A DNA stretch of 37,573 nucleotides from Planctomycetota bacterium (GTDB lineage Bacteria > Planctomycetota > UBA1135 > GCA-002686595), in the NCBI GenBank assembly GCA_030746555.1, contig JASLMK010000131.1, positions 1-37,573 on the forward strand, read 5' to 3'. The first letter of the stretch is position 1. Every line of letters begins with the position of its first letter. Made by a program: the position numbers and the translations under genes. Below are positions 1 through 6,768 of this stretch, in pieces. The notes beneath the pieces are model-generated. The model searched no databases. It was not told the origin of the DNA and worked only from the letters and a program-made list of their open reading frames with translations.

Positions 1-34
1 ACTGTCCACTTCGCGCCGAAGCTACGACCCTGTT

Positions 35-79
35 TTTCTAAACCGGGGGTCGCAGGTTCGAGTCCTGCCGGGCGCGCCA
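35..79 (+). tRNA. 3' fragment of tRNA-Arg(UCU); possible attachment site
   Basis: Reads as an anticodon loop TTTCTAA (35-41, anticodon TCT), a 3' anticodon strand, a five-base variable loop, a perfect T-arm (GCAGG 52-56 / CCTGC 64-68 around TTCGAGT), the 3' acceptor strand CGGGCGC (69-75), discriminator G and encoded CCA (77-79). The T-arm and 3' end closely match E. coli argU, a known phage integration target. The 5' side does not fold: no GCGCCCG acceptor strand or D-arm lies at the expected distance, only a GCGCC at 13-17, and the anticodon stem has a mismatch. I read this as the 3' half left by integration at a tRNA gene, not a working tRNA. The other half could lie elsewhere in the genome. 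Confidence 0.75.
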
Positions 80-84
80 GCGCA
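67..84 (+). repeat. 18-bp direct repeat, left copy (tRNA 3' end)
   Basis: GCCGGGCGCGCCAGCGCA, covering the acceptor end and CCA of the tRNA fragment plus five bases beyond it. It recurs exactly at 9300-9317. A repeat containing a tRNA 3' end is the usual form of an att core. Confidence 0.7.
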
Positions 85-327
85 AAGTCGTCGTGGGCCG
101 GCAGGCCGTTGGGGCTGAGTCCGTGGTGCGGTTGGGTGGGCGGTGCTGGCGATCGGGGCGACGCCGTGACGCCCGGGTTGGGTGGCGCTCGCACGCTGCA
201 TTGACGGGGGAGGCACGGACGCGGCGCCGACTGGGAGGCCAGGGGCGGCGCCGTGCCGCCGGACCTCATGGGAGCACGAGCGCTCGCGACCTCCCTCTCT
301 CCGCACGATGTGCCTGGCGTCCCGGGC
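80..327. other. non-coding stretch after the tRNA fragment
   Basis: No frame here looks coding on either strand. It lies between the tRNA remnant and the stop codon of the first minus-strand gene. It contains a 14-base string (96-109) that is also found at 6788-6801, which may be chance in DNA this GC-rich. Confidence 0.5.
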
Positions 328-1263
328 TCAGTCCCCGCTCATGCGCAGGGTGCACCTCACGGGATAGTGGTCTGAGTACAGGCCCTCGCGTTCGTCGTCC
401 GTGTCGATCCCGGCGGCGGTCACGCGCTTCGCGAGGCCGGGGGAGGCGAGCACGAAGTCGATGCGCTGGCGTCTGGCGCGCACCTGGTCCATGTCCTTCG
501 CCCAGCGCGGGATGAGGGCGGGAGCCCCGAAGCTGTAGGCGGCCTTGGGGCTGTGCACGGCGACGAGGTCCACGAAACCCCGCTCGGCGAAGGCGTCGGT
601 GATGCGCCAGTCGAAGACCTCCTCTCCGTCGACCTGTGTCCCCAGTCCGCGGCCCCGCAGGTACTCCTCGTCGCGGCGCATGAAGGCATTGAAGTCGCCG
701 ACGACGAGCACGTCCCGCCCTTCCTCGACCGCCGCGGCGGCCAACTCCGCCACCTCGACGGCCTCGTGTGCCTTGCTCGGCCAGAAGTGCACGACGAACA
801 CCTCGATCCCCATCGTCCTCGCGTGCAGGTAGCCGTGGTGAAACCCCTTCACCACCCGCGCGACGACCTCGATCTCCTCCCGGCTCGTCAGCGCCACCGG
901 GTAGCCGTGCTCCTTGTGCATGACCGCGTGCCCGTGCCCCCACTTCCGCGCCAGCTTCCCCAGCCCCTCCTCGTCGATGTGGAGCATCTCCTGCAGCGCC
1001 AGCACGTCCGGCCCCTCTTCCGCCAGCCACTCCGTCGCCTCCTCGAGCTTCGCCTTGTGGTCGAACAGGTGGTAGGTGTTCCAGTTGAGCACCTCGATCG
1101 TCTCCACGCCCTCGACGACCACCTCCTCCCCCTCCCCTTCCTGCCCTGCGCGGATTCCTCCGCTCCCCGCGCCCATGAGTACGAAGCACCCGGCCATCGC
1201 CGCCACCAACGGCAGCAGCTCGACCAGGCCACACCACCAACCTCGCCCCGGTATCGTCCTCAT
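328..1263 (-). CDS. endonuclease/exonuclease/phosphatase-family exported protein
   Basis: 311 residues. The EEP-fold active-site landmarks are all visible: N62 in LNWNTYH, E92 in ALQEM, D190 and N192 in VVGDFNAF, then RIDFVLASP and a C-terminal SDHYPV. Family members cleave phosphodiester or phosphate-ester bonds with Mg2+; the substrate here cannot be read. A hydrophobic segment at about 13-31 with MAGC suggests an exported or lipid-anchored protein. I chose the ATG at 1261-1263 because a TATCAT hexamer ends six bases upstream, so transcription should start at this codon; upstream in-frame starts would precede the promoter. A second EEP gene lies at 5284-6354 in the same orientation. Confidence 0.85.
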   Translation of the reverse strand: MRTIPGRGWWCGLVELLPLVAAMAGCFVLMGAGSGGIRAGQEGEGEEVVVEGVETIEVLNWNTYHLFDHKAKLEEATEWLAEEGPDVLALQEMLHIDEEGLGKLARKWGHGHAVMHKEHGYPVALTSREEIEVVARVVKGFHHGYLHARTMGIEVFVVHFWPSKAHEAVEVAELAAAAVEEGRDVLVVGDFNAFMRRDEEYLRGRGLGTQVDGEEVFDWRITDAFAERGFVDLVAVHSPKAAYSFGAPALIPRWAKDMDQVRARRQRIDFVLASPGLAKRVTAAGIDTDDEREGLYSDHYPVRCTLRMSGD

Positions 1264-1269
1264 CCCCCC

Positions 1270-1275
1270 ATGATA
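1270..1275 (-). promoter_or_regulatory. -10-like TATCAT for EEP gene (leaderless)
   Basis: TATCAT on the minus strand, six bases before the ATG at 1263. This places the transcription start at the start codon. Confidence 0.5.
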
Positions 1276-1395
1276 GACAGCCGCCCACAGCCCGTGTTGC
1301 CATGACGCTACATCGCCTGCCGCGCTACCGTCGGCGGCAGGCGCGAGCATCAGCGATGACGGGCGAGAGGGAAGGGGTCCGCACCAGCGCTGCGC

Positions 1396-1755
1396 CTACC
1401 TCCGAAGGTACTGCGAGAACAAGGCGCGGTCCGACTGGACAACGATGACCACGAGGCCGTTGTGGGTGGTCACGTATCCAACCGAATCCACGACCTCGGC
1501 ATCGGCCATCACCGACACCGCCCCCTCCCCGGTGTTCTCCACATGAAAGTCGACCGCCTGTCCGGACTCGATTACGGCGCTTCGACGCTCGCCTGAGGGG
1601 AGAGCCAGCTCGATCGTCCGCTGTGTAGCAGCAGCATTGACGACGTGAAAGACGCCCTCGTCCATCGCGATCTCGTCGTAGATACCGCGAGCAACCCAGG
1701 CGATGCCGGCGGCGACCACTGCGGCCGCCAGACTCGTGAGAAGGACCTGCTTCAT
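1396..1755 (-). CDS. small single-TM exported protein, unknown function
   Basis: 119 residues from the ATG at 1753-1755, which begins MKQVLLTSLAAAVVAAG, a good signal anchor (about 5-24). The rest is a short soluble domain rich in beta-forming residues (for example RTIELALPSGERRSAVI and GEGAVSVMADAEVV), which suggests a small extracytoplasmic beta-sandwich. I do not recognise the family. A GTG or ATG up to eight codons upstream is also possible. A CATACT hexamer six bases before the chosen ATG is close to the TANNNT signal seen elsewhere. It lies in the accessory region between the tRNA remnants, and its GC content is below that of the core genes. Confidence 0.6.
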   Translation of the reverse strand: MKQVLLTSLAAAVVAAGIAWVARGIYDEIAMDEGVFHVVNAAATQRTIELALPSGERRSAVIESGQAVDFHVENTGEGAVSVMADAEVVDSVGYVTTHNGLVVIVVQSDRALFSQYLRR

Positions 1756-1917
1756 GAGAGTAGTATGCAGCCCGCTCACGACGAGTCGGGAGCCCCGATG
1801 CGAGGGGCGGAACAGGAGAGAGGGCTGATCCAGCCAGACCCAGCCATCTCTCGGGTGTGGCCGCGGGGGGCGCCGGGCTCGCGTGGAGAGGCCATGCCGG
1901 TTGCTGCGGCCGTGGGG

Positions 1918-2100
1918 CTAACGGCTCCGGCCGCCTTTCAAGAGGAGCCTGAGCGCAGCGCATGTGCACGTCACGATCCCTGCGCCGTAGCCAACCCGCC
2001 AGCCTAAGGCCCCGCCCTCGATGGGCTCGTAGGTCGCCAGGAAACCGAAGACACAGAACGCGGCAACGGGGAGGAGGCACAGGGCACCGATGATCCTCAT
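1918..2100 (-). CDS. small membrane protein
   Basis: 60 residues from the ATG at 2098-2100. Two hydrophobic segments (about 3-24 and 36-53) are separated by a short loop, YEPIEGGALGWR, and followed by a basic tail, LLLKGGRSR, so this is a small two-TM inner-membrane protein. The start is supported by TATGAT ending seven bases upstream; an ATG four codons earlier would lie inside that signal. No family recognised. It is transcribed away from the RidA-like gene that follows. Confidence 0.6.
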   Translation of the reverse strand: MRIIGALCLLPVAAFCVFGFLATYEPIEGGALGWRVGYGAGIVTCTCAALRLLLKGGRSR

Positions 2101-2107
2101 GGCGGCG

Positions 2108-2113
2108 ATCATA
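2108..2113 (-). promoter_or_regulatory. -10-like TATGAT for small membrane protein (leaderless)
   Basis: TATGAT on the minus strand, seven bases before the ATG at 2100; a near-perfect sigma-70 -10 sequence. Confidence 0.5.
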
Positions 2114-2387
2114 TCTCATATCGGGCGAAGGGCCTTGGGTCCAAGCCCTCAGTGCCGACATGACGCGAGCTCGTCCGCTCGTGTCCGCAGCAGCGGCACG
2201 GGTGACGCCAGGTCGAGCTGCCATGGGCCGGTACGGAGTAGACTGCCCGCCCGAGCGCACGTTGCTCAGGCGGTTGGCGCGCGGCCTCTCCATGCAGGCT
2301 GTCTCAGGTTCGACTTCCTCCACCCATCGCCATCCAGCCCGCCATGTGGTCAGCACCGGCGGAAACCCAACGAGACGGGAGACCAAG

Positions 2388-2846
2388 ATGATTCGCTCCT
2401 TCCTGATGTCCGCTCTTGTTCTCACCTCCGTGACTGGCTGTGCCACCAAGCAGCCAGCGGCCATTCAGTTCCTCAACCCCGGCACCGTCCTGCCCACCGG
2501 ATTTCCCTTCTCCGAGGCGGTCCGCGCCGGCGATACCCTCTACCTCTCTGGCATGGTCGGGGTGAAGCCGGGCACCGCTGAGCTGGTCGAGGGCGGTATC
2601 GAGGCGGAGTCGCACCGGACCATGGAGAACATCCGGATGACCCTCGAGGCACACGGCGCATCCATGGATCACGTGGTCAAGTGCACCGTGATGCTCGCCG
2701 ACATTTCGGAGTGGAGCACCTTCAACGAGATCTACCAGACCTACTTCAACGGCCGCTACCCAGCGCGAAGCGCCCTTGGTGCCAACGGGCTCGCACTCGG
2801 CGCACGCATAGAAGTGGACTGCATCGCAGCCATCGGAAGCGACTGA
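2388..2846 (+). CDS. RidA/YjgF-family protein with lipoprotein signal
   Basis: 152 residues. The N-terminus MIRSFLMSALVLTSVTGC is a lipoprotein signal peptide with lipobox VTGC and cysteine 18. Residues 25-150 are a full RidA domain: GDTLYLSGMVG, the helix with HRTMENIRMTLEAHG, VVKCTVMLADISEW, and YPARSALG with the conserved arginine R127, then ARIEVDCIA. RidA proteins hydrolyse reactive enamine/imine intermediates to ketoacids in the cytosol, as trimers. An envelope-anchored form is unusual, so its substrate is open. The ATG at 2388 gives the intact signal peptide; the longer open frame upstream shows no family similarity. A weak GGGAG lies upstream. Confidence 0.88.
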   Translation: MIRSFLMSALVLTSVTGCATKQPAAIQFLNPGTVLPTGFPFSEAVRAGDTLYLSGMVGVKPGTAELVEGGIEAESHRTMENIRMTLEAHGASMDHVVKCTVMLADISEWSTFNEIYQTYFNGRYPARSALGANGLALGARIEVDCIAAIGSD

Positions 2847-2898
2847 GCGACCCCGCGAGGCGGAGGGCACGCACACCGGACTGAGATTTGCAGTGAGG

Positions 2899-2953
2899 CG
2901 CTGAGCGTCGGTCTCCTAATCCGATTGGTGTGACTTGGTTCTCAACCTCAGCG
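2899..2953 (+). other. tRNA-anticodon-arm-like structured element
   Basis: CGCTGAG (2899-2905) pairs perfectly with CTCAGCG (2947-2953). Inside is a hairpin TCGG (2908-2911) / CCGA (2921-2924), carrying after one T.T mismatch the seven-base loop CTCCTAA, identical to a tRNA-Arg(CCU) anticodon loop. There is no proper D- or T-arm. It could be a decayed tRNA piece or an unrelated structure downstream of the RidA gene. Confidence 0.3.
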
Positions 2954-2981
2954 GAAGGCGCGAGGGAGGGGCACTTACGCC

Positions 2982-2993
2982 TCCTCCGGAGGA
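2982..2993. other. 12-bp perfect palindrome
   Basis: TCCTCCGGAGGA, lying between the convergent RidA-like gene and the minus-strand membrane protein gene. It is too symmetric for a normal hairpin loop. It may be a protein-binding site or chance. Confidence 0.25.
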
Positions 2994-3022
2994 CGCCCCT
3001 TAAATGTTTCCTGCGCTTTTCG

Positions 3023-3394
3023 TCACCGACTTCTTCGAGCCATCTCCAGCTTCAGCATGCGCGAGTCACTCGAGCGCCGAAGATTCGCGACCGTCATCCA
3101 CAGCAGGAGCACCCCCCCAAACAGGAGCAGCCAGGGTAAGGCGCTGTCACGCCGCACATGGTAGAGGCACAAATAGATGTTCAGCAGACCGAAGATCATC
3201 GATGCGACCAGCGCGAAAGTGACGCGTTTCGAGCGACGGGCCGGCGGTCGGTAGAGTAGTCGGGCGTTGAAAACGAGTGCCACCAGGTCGGTGAGCATGA
3301 CAGGAAGGAACACGAACCAAAAAAGGACGTGCGCTATCCCTTGTAGCCCCCCCGAAAGGCCGTCGTAGAATGGAATGGCGAGCATCGGCGTCAT
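3023..3394 (-). CDS. three-TM membrane protein, unknown function
   Basis: 123 residues with three clear transmembrane segments at about 21-43, 58-79 and 86-105, separated by basic stretches (RPPARRSKR, HVRRDS, RRSSDSR) that indicate cytoplasmic faces. I do not recognise a family. The ATG at 3392-3394 is preceded six bases upstream by TCTGAT, one base away from the TANNNT signal of other genes here. Codon use and GC are less extreme than in the core genes of the window, as for the other genes of this accessory stretch. Confidence 0.65.
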   Translation of the reverse strand: MTPMLAIPFYDGLSGGLQGIAHVLFWFVFLPVMLTDLVALVFNARLLYRPPARRSKRVTFALVASMIFGLLNIYLCLYHVRRDSALPWLLLFGGVLLLWMTVANLRRSSDSRMLKLEMARRSR

Positions 3395-3470
3395 ACTTCG
3401 ATCAGATCTCCTTGGTCCTCGGAAGTCATTGATTCTTGGGGGTTTGCGCCAGGTCAGGTTGGAATGTGCA

Positions 3471-3487
3471 TCGGATTTCTAAACCGA
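3471..3487 (+). other. second tRNA-Arg anticodon-arm-like sequence
   Basis: TCGG (3471-3474) and CCGA (3484-3487) flank an A.A mismatch and the loop TTTCTAA (3476-3482), which carries anticodon TCT. It matches the element at 2908-2924 in stem and layout, and shares TTTCTAAACCG with the tRNA fragment at 35-45. No T-arm follows. Confidence 0.3.
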
Positions 3488-3617
3488 TTCTCGCTGACTC
3501 GGGGTATGGAGGGCCTGTGAGCGTGCTCTCAGTGGAGTTTGAGCAAGGTCCAAACAGCCCCGATGCGCACTCTGAGGCAAATGAGAGGCAAACGGCCAGC
3601 CCTCCATCCCAGCGGCG

Positions 3618-3911
3618 TTACCCCTCGTCGCCGCTGCCAGCAGCCTTCGCCAAATCGAAGAACGACTCGCACCCGTTGCAGAAGAAGTCGCCCATGGAAT
3701 TGGTCTTGTTGGGAACGAGTTTGAACTTGGTGGTGGAAGCTGACACCAGCATGGATTGCTGAACGAGGCCGACACCTACCTTCGCGGTGTCCTCGGAGCT
3801 GCAGTGCGTGCAGGCGGGGAGGCTCTCGGCCTCGATCCTGCGGATCGTCTCGCGGATCCCAGGGTAGTCACTTTCAAAAGACTCCAGCTCTTCCTCAGTT
3901 CTCTTCAGCAT
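3618..3911 (-). CDS. small zinc-ribbon-like protein
   Basis: 97 residues. An N-terminal charged helix (EEELESFESDYPGIRETIRRI) is followed by two cysteine pairs, C34-x2-C37 (PACTHC) and C78-x2-C81 (FFCNGC). About 40 residues of beta-rich sequence lie between them, the pattern of a zinc ribbon. No specific family recognised; such proteins may bind metal, nucleic acid or protein partners. The ATG at 3909-3911 has GAGGT four bases upstream as a ribosome-binding site. It is encoded on the minus strand just beyond the divergent pair at 4330. Confidence 0.65.
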   Translation of the reverse strand: MLKRTEEELESFESDYPGIRETIRRIEAESLPACTHCSSEDTAKVGVGLVQQSMLVSASTTKFKLVPNKTNSMGDFFCNGCESFFDLAKAAGSGDEG

Positions 3912-3941
3912 GATGACCTCAGCATGGGCTACGCGATCTGT

Positions 3942-4331
3942 TCAACAGAGTTCACACTCTACCCACCTCACTGCCTCGTGTGAAATCTCGCGTTGATGGG
4001 ACTCCCTCTGAGTTGGTTGCACCCGAGTGACAGGGACTCCTGGAGCCTGGATCCACCTCCCCATCAAGCCATAGCCCTCGAGGTTGAACTTCGACACCTC
4101 GGCCACCGTGTGGGGCCGGTTGTCCGCCATCCAACGGGCCATCAGCCCGCGCGCTCGCCTGGCGAGGATGGGGATGGCCTTCTGTGCGTCGCCGTCCTTC
4201 TCCAGGAACTTGACGCTCAGCAGCACCGAAGAGCCAAGGGTCGAGCCGCAGGGCGTCGCCTGGGTCATGCTCAGGAAGTGGGCGGACAGAGACACGACCC
4301 CGACCTCCCTTGGGGGTAGGCTCTCGGACAT
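3942..4331 (-). CDS. hypothetical protein with start overlapping a divergent gene
   Basis: 129 residues from the ATG at 4329-4331. The first ~95 codons have the G/C-ending third positions typical of this genome (ctg, gtg, gcc, aag, gag), and the predicted helix KAIPILARRARGLMARWMAD looks structured. The last ~30 codons lose this bias. No family recognised; no signal peptide or TM segment. Its start codon overlaps that of the plus-strand DUF4345 gene, so the two would be transcribed face-away from a shared point. No good promoter or ribosome-binding site is visible for this one. The real start could be further upstream or the gene may be decaying. Confidence 0.45.
   Translation of the reverse strand: MSESLPPREVGVVSLSAHFLSMTQATPCGSTLGSSVLLSVKFLEKDGDAQKAIPILARRARGLMARWMADNRPHTVAEVSKFNLEGYGLMGRWIQAPGVPVTRVQPTQRESHQREISHEAVRWVECELC
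4317..4322 (+). promoter_or_regulatory. -10-like TAGGCT for DUF4345 gene (leaderless)
   Basis: TAGGCT ends seven bases before the ATG at 4330. Confidence 0.45.
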
Positions 4332-4713
4332 GAAGTCCGTCGACCAGGTCCTGATCATCATCGCCGCCCTGATCTTCACGGGCTTCGGCGTCTGGTTCCT
4401 CATCAAGCCCACGGCCCTCGCAGGGATCGGGATCGAGGCGACCGGCGCGAGCGCTCGCACGGACATCCGGGCAACCTACGGAGGCTTCGAGCTTGGCGTC
4501 GCAGCCTTCCTCTTTTGGTGCGCCTCCCGCGGAGACTGGCACCACATCGGCCTCGTCGCGGCCACGCTCTTCGTCGCAGGCTTCGGTGTCGGCAGGGCGA
4601 CGGGAATCTTCGTAGAAGGTGGCGCGACAGCCTTCATGTGGTCGCTCCTCGCGGTTGAGGTGGTCTATACAGCCTTCGCTGTGTGGTGCCTCAGCCGCTT
4701 CTCGGAGAGCTGA
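4330..4713 (+). CDS. DUF4345-family membrane protein
   Basis: 127 residues with four hydrophobic segments (about 5-25, 52-66, 72-90, 100-121). The stretch RATYGGFELGVAAF (47-60) is the signature of the DUF4345 family of small four-helix membrane proteins of unknown function. Length and start fit the family. The start is supported by TAGGCT seven bases upstream, and it overlaps the divergent minus-strand start at 4331. The longer open frame upstream of this ATG does not resemble protein and overlaps the divergent gene. Confidence 0.8.
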   Translation: MKSVDQVLIIIAALIFTGFGVWFLIKPTALAGIGIEATGASARTDIRATYGGFELGVAAFLFWCASRGDWHHIGLVAATLFVAGFGVGRATGIFVEGGATAFMWSLLAVEVVYTAFAVWCLSRFSES

Positions 4714-4715
4714 GG

Positions 4716-4730
4716 GGGAGCCGGGCTCCC
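4716..4730 (+). terminator. hairpin after DUF4345 gene
   Basis: GGGAG (4716-4720) pairs with CTCCC (4726-4730) around a five-base loop, three bases after the stop codon. There is no T-tract. Confidence 0.35.
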
Positions 4731-4755
4731 AAGAGGCCTCTTCGGGGGCGCCGGC

Positions 4756-5250
4756 TTGGCAAAGCTTCGGGGGACGGTCGCGAGCCTCCCCTATGTGGCC
4801 CAGGTCTTCCTGGCGGTCTTGGTCGCAGACCTCTTCCTATGTGGGACGCACCGCTTGTTCCACAGCGACCTCTGCCTCTGGCGCTTCCACGCCGTTCATC
4901 ACGGCACGCGATCGATGGGCTGGCTGGCAGGCGCCGGGATCGACGTCATCGCCACGCGCATGATGGTCTACCTGCCGCTCTGTGTCCTGGGCTTTGATCA
5001 AGGTGTGTGCGCCTCCTACGTCGCGATCGTCGCGACGCAAGCGGCGATGAGCCACACGAACACCCGCCTCCCCTGCGGCCCCCTGGCGCAGCTGATCGTC
5101 TCTCCACGCATCCACCACTGGCGCCACTCCACCGAGGAGCAAGCGCATAAACGGAAGCTCCCGAGGGAAAGGCCTCCACGCGCCAAGGCACCCCCTCACC
5201 AACACCCCTGGAACCAGGTGCTTGAGCTCACACGCGCTCGTGGGACATAG
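4756..5250 (+). pseudogene. fatty-acid hydroxylase/sterol desaturase fragment
   Basis: The di-iron membrane hydroxylase signature is plain: HRLFH (32-36), RFHAVHH (44-49) and RIHHWRHS (118-125) with hydrophobic segments between. Family proteins are usually 250-300 residues, with ~80-100 residues before the first histidine box and an NYG...LPLWDRLFGT-like region after the last. Here only a TTG start is available immediately before the first box. After EEQAH (127-131) the expected sequence is replaced by a proline- and basic-rich tail. That tail runs into the 47-base repeat at 5214 and stops at 5250. I read this as an internal fragment, truncated at both ends, most likely by rearrangement at the repeat. 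Confidence 0.75.
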
Positions 5251-5260
5251 GCTTGGAAAA
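5214..5260 (+). repeat. 47-bp direct repeat, copy A
   Basis: About 42 of 47 bases match copy B at 6397-6443, in the same orientation. It includes a GAGCTCACAC block and a GGGACATAGGCTT block. It overlaps the end of the truncated hydroxylase and ends 24 bases before the stop codon of the minus-strand EEP gene, so copies A and B flank that gene. Confidence 0.75.
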
Positions 5261-5283
5261 ACTGAGTTCGGGGTGGTTGGCGA

Positions 5284-6354
5284 CTACTTTGGGGGTATCC
5301 ACTCGAGATCCATCAAGAGCGCTCCATGGTCCGAGGGAAAGGTGCGTTGTTTGACCGGGATCGAATCATCTTCCCAAACGAGCGGAAGCACCTCTCCGGC
5401 TACCGCTCGCAGTGACCACCCGTCGGATATGTCGGCAGGATTTTTCAGGTACAGCCGATCGATGCGCTGGAATGACTGCGACGTTCCTTCTTCACCGGCG
5501 GCAGGGCCTCGAAACATCGGTGACCAGGTGATTCCTGGATGCTGAACGGGATTCGGATGCACCGTCCGGAATGTGTCCATGAAGCCTGCTTCATGCATTG
5601 CCTTGCTTACGGGCAGTGCGAGGTCCCGACGATGTTTGTAGATGCGCGCCGTGTCCTTGGTCCAGTCCAGGTGGGAGGGCGTGTTCCAGTCGCCACCGAC
5701 CAGCAGCGGGACATCCGCTGTGAGCTGGCCAGCCTCTCGCAAGTGCGCGATGATCGCCGTGGCTTGCTGCAGTCGGTTTGAACGTTGGTCTTCCGCTGCC
5801 AGCAGGTCCTCGTCGCTCATGGTGGGGTTGTCGCGCAACTCGTAGCCGATGTATGCGCGGTAGTCGATCCAGATGCTCCACGCCAGGAGCTCCCGTTGAT
5901 GTGAATCGCGCAGCAGAGCACCCACTCCATGCCATGCGTGGTGGAAGAAGGTCGTTTTCAGCTCCATCGGCGTCAAGACGCACAGGTGGGCGCTCTTCGC
6001 CTGGTGCTGATTCCAGCCGAGCTCACCTGCCAGCCATTCACCGAGGCGAGGCCGGTCCCCATCAATGTCGTAGCTCTCCTGGAGCAGCACGACGTCAGGC
6101 TCGGCAGATCGGATGATGGCCAGGGTCTTCTCGGCCCCCTTTTCGACATCGTTGGCACCGTGCAAGACGTTCCAGACCAACACGCGAAGAACCTCTTTGG
6201 CCTCCTCTGTGCGGGCAGTCACGCCATTGACTGGCGCGTCACTCTCGTCAGCGTTCGCGCTCCTGGCCTCGATGGACCTCAACAACATGGAACTGACAAA
6301 GACCACCCCTACTACGAGGGAGAGGGCACGCATGGCTCCTTTGTTTGGACTCAT
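5284..6354 (-). CDS. endonuclease/exonuclease/phosphatase-family exported protein
   Basis: 356 residues. Signal anchor at about 8-27. EEP-fold landmarks: N62 in VWNVLHG, E93 in LLQES, D222 and N224 in GGDWNTPSH, then RIDRLYLKN and the C-terminal SDHGALLMDL. Family enzymes cut phosphoester bonds in nucleic acids, lipids or nucleotides; the substrate is not evident, but export points to an extracytoplasmic one. The ATG at 6352-6354 is favoured by TAGGGT ending seven bases upstream. An ATG at 6333, with AAAGGAG close by, is the alternative and leaves a shorter signal. The gene lies exactly between two 47-base direct repeats and its GC is lower than that of the first EEP gene (328-1263), with which it shares only the fold. 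Confidence 0.87.
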   Translation of the reverse strand: MSPNKGAMRALSLVVGVVFVSSMLLRSIEARSANADESDAPVNGVTARTEEAKEVLRVLVWNVLHGANDVEKGAEKTLAIIRSAEPDVVLLQESYDIDGDRPRLGEWLAGELGWNQHQAKSAHLCVLTPMELKTTFFHHAWHGVGALLRDSHQRELLAWSIWIDYRAYIGYELRDNPTMSDEDLLAAEDQRSNRLQQATAIIAHLREAGQLTADVPLLVGGDWNTPSHLDWTKDTARIYKHRRDLALPVSKAMHEAGFMDTFRTVHPNPVQHPGITWSPMFRGPAAGEEGTSQSFQRIDRLYLKNPADISDGWSLRAVAGEVLPLVWEDDSIPVKQRTFPSDHGALLMDLEWIPPK

Positions 6355-6361
6355 GCAAGCC

Positions 6362-6367
6362 ACCCTA
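6362..6367 (-). promoter_or_regulatory. -10-like TAGGGT for second EEP gene (leaderless)
   Basis: TAGGGT on the minus strand, seven bases before the ATG at 6354. Confidence 0.45.
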
Positions 6368-6396
6368 CACTCCGTACATCCCGATCCACCCTGAGC

Positions 6397-6443
6397 CCAG
6401 GTGTTTGAGCTCACACGAGCTCGAGGGACATAGGCTTTGAAAG
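6397..6443 (+). repeat. 47-bp direct repeat, copy B
   Basis: Second copy of the repeat at 5214-5260, same orientation, five or so mismatches. It lies upstream of the EEP gene start and its promoter. Two GAGCTC hexamers sit inside it, separated by ACAC. Confidence 0.75.
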
Positions 6444-6531
6444 TCCGTCCGGCCACATGCCAGCGTTGGACGGGGAGGTTAGTCTCTCCTGCGTAGACAT
6501 CCCCCTCTTCCAAGCAAGGAGAGCCAGCGCA

Positions 6532-6732
6532 GTGACCACATCGACCTCCAGGGCCATCGCTACCTTCGCGATCTGGCTGTTTACCTGTGGCACCCTGAGC
6601 GTCCTCGTCCTGTGCTCCGGGGATGCCGAGTCCTCGAGCAACGAGAAGGGCTGGATCTACCTGGGCATGCTCGTGGTCGTGGCGGCCGCGGCGAGCACGC
6701 GCTTTGTCTGGAAGGGAGGGTCCGGCGGATGA
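6532..6732 (+). CDS. small two-TM membrane protein
   Basis: 66 residues from a GTG at 6532-6534. Two hydrophobic segments, about 9-25 (IATFAIWLFTCGTLSVLVLC) and 39-56 (WIYLGMLVVVAAAASTRFVW), are joined by an acidic/serine-rich loop. No family recognised. I chose the GTG because an AAGGAG ribosome-binding site lies upstream at about 6517-6522. The ATG at 6457 would add 25 residues that do not look conserved and would begin next to repeat copy B. It lies alone between repeat B and the large minus-strand gene. Confidence 0.55.
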   Translation: MTTSTSRAIATFAIWLFTCGTLSVLVLCSGDAESSSNEKGWIYLGMLVVVAAAASTRFVWKGGSGG

Positions 6733-6768
6733 GCGCCCACGGGGCCCAGGCGCGAATCAGCTCGGGGA

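Noticed and set aside
1..79. Complete tRNA gene at the window start
   Set aside because: GCGCC at 13-17 could pair with part of the acceptor 3' strand, but there is no D-arm and the anticodon stem has a mismatch. A 3' fragment explains the data better.
96..109. 14-base match with 6788-6801
   Set aside because: GGCCGGCAGGCCGT is self-similar and GC-only apart from two bases; a chance match is likely at this composition.
22..306. Minus-strand small protein ending GAPGRTRTCDPRFRK
   Set aside because: This is the familiar false translation of the reverse strand of a tRNA 3' end; it supports the tRNA fragment instead.
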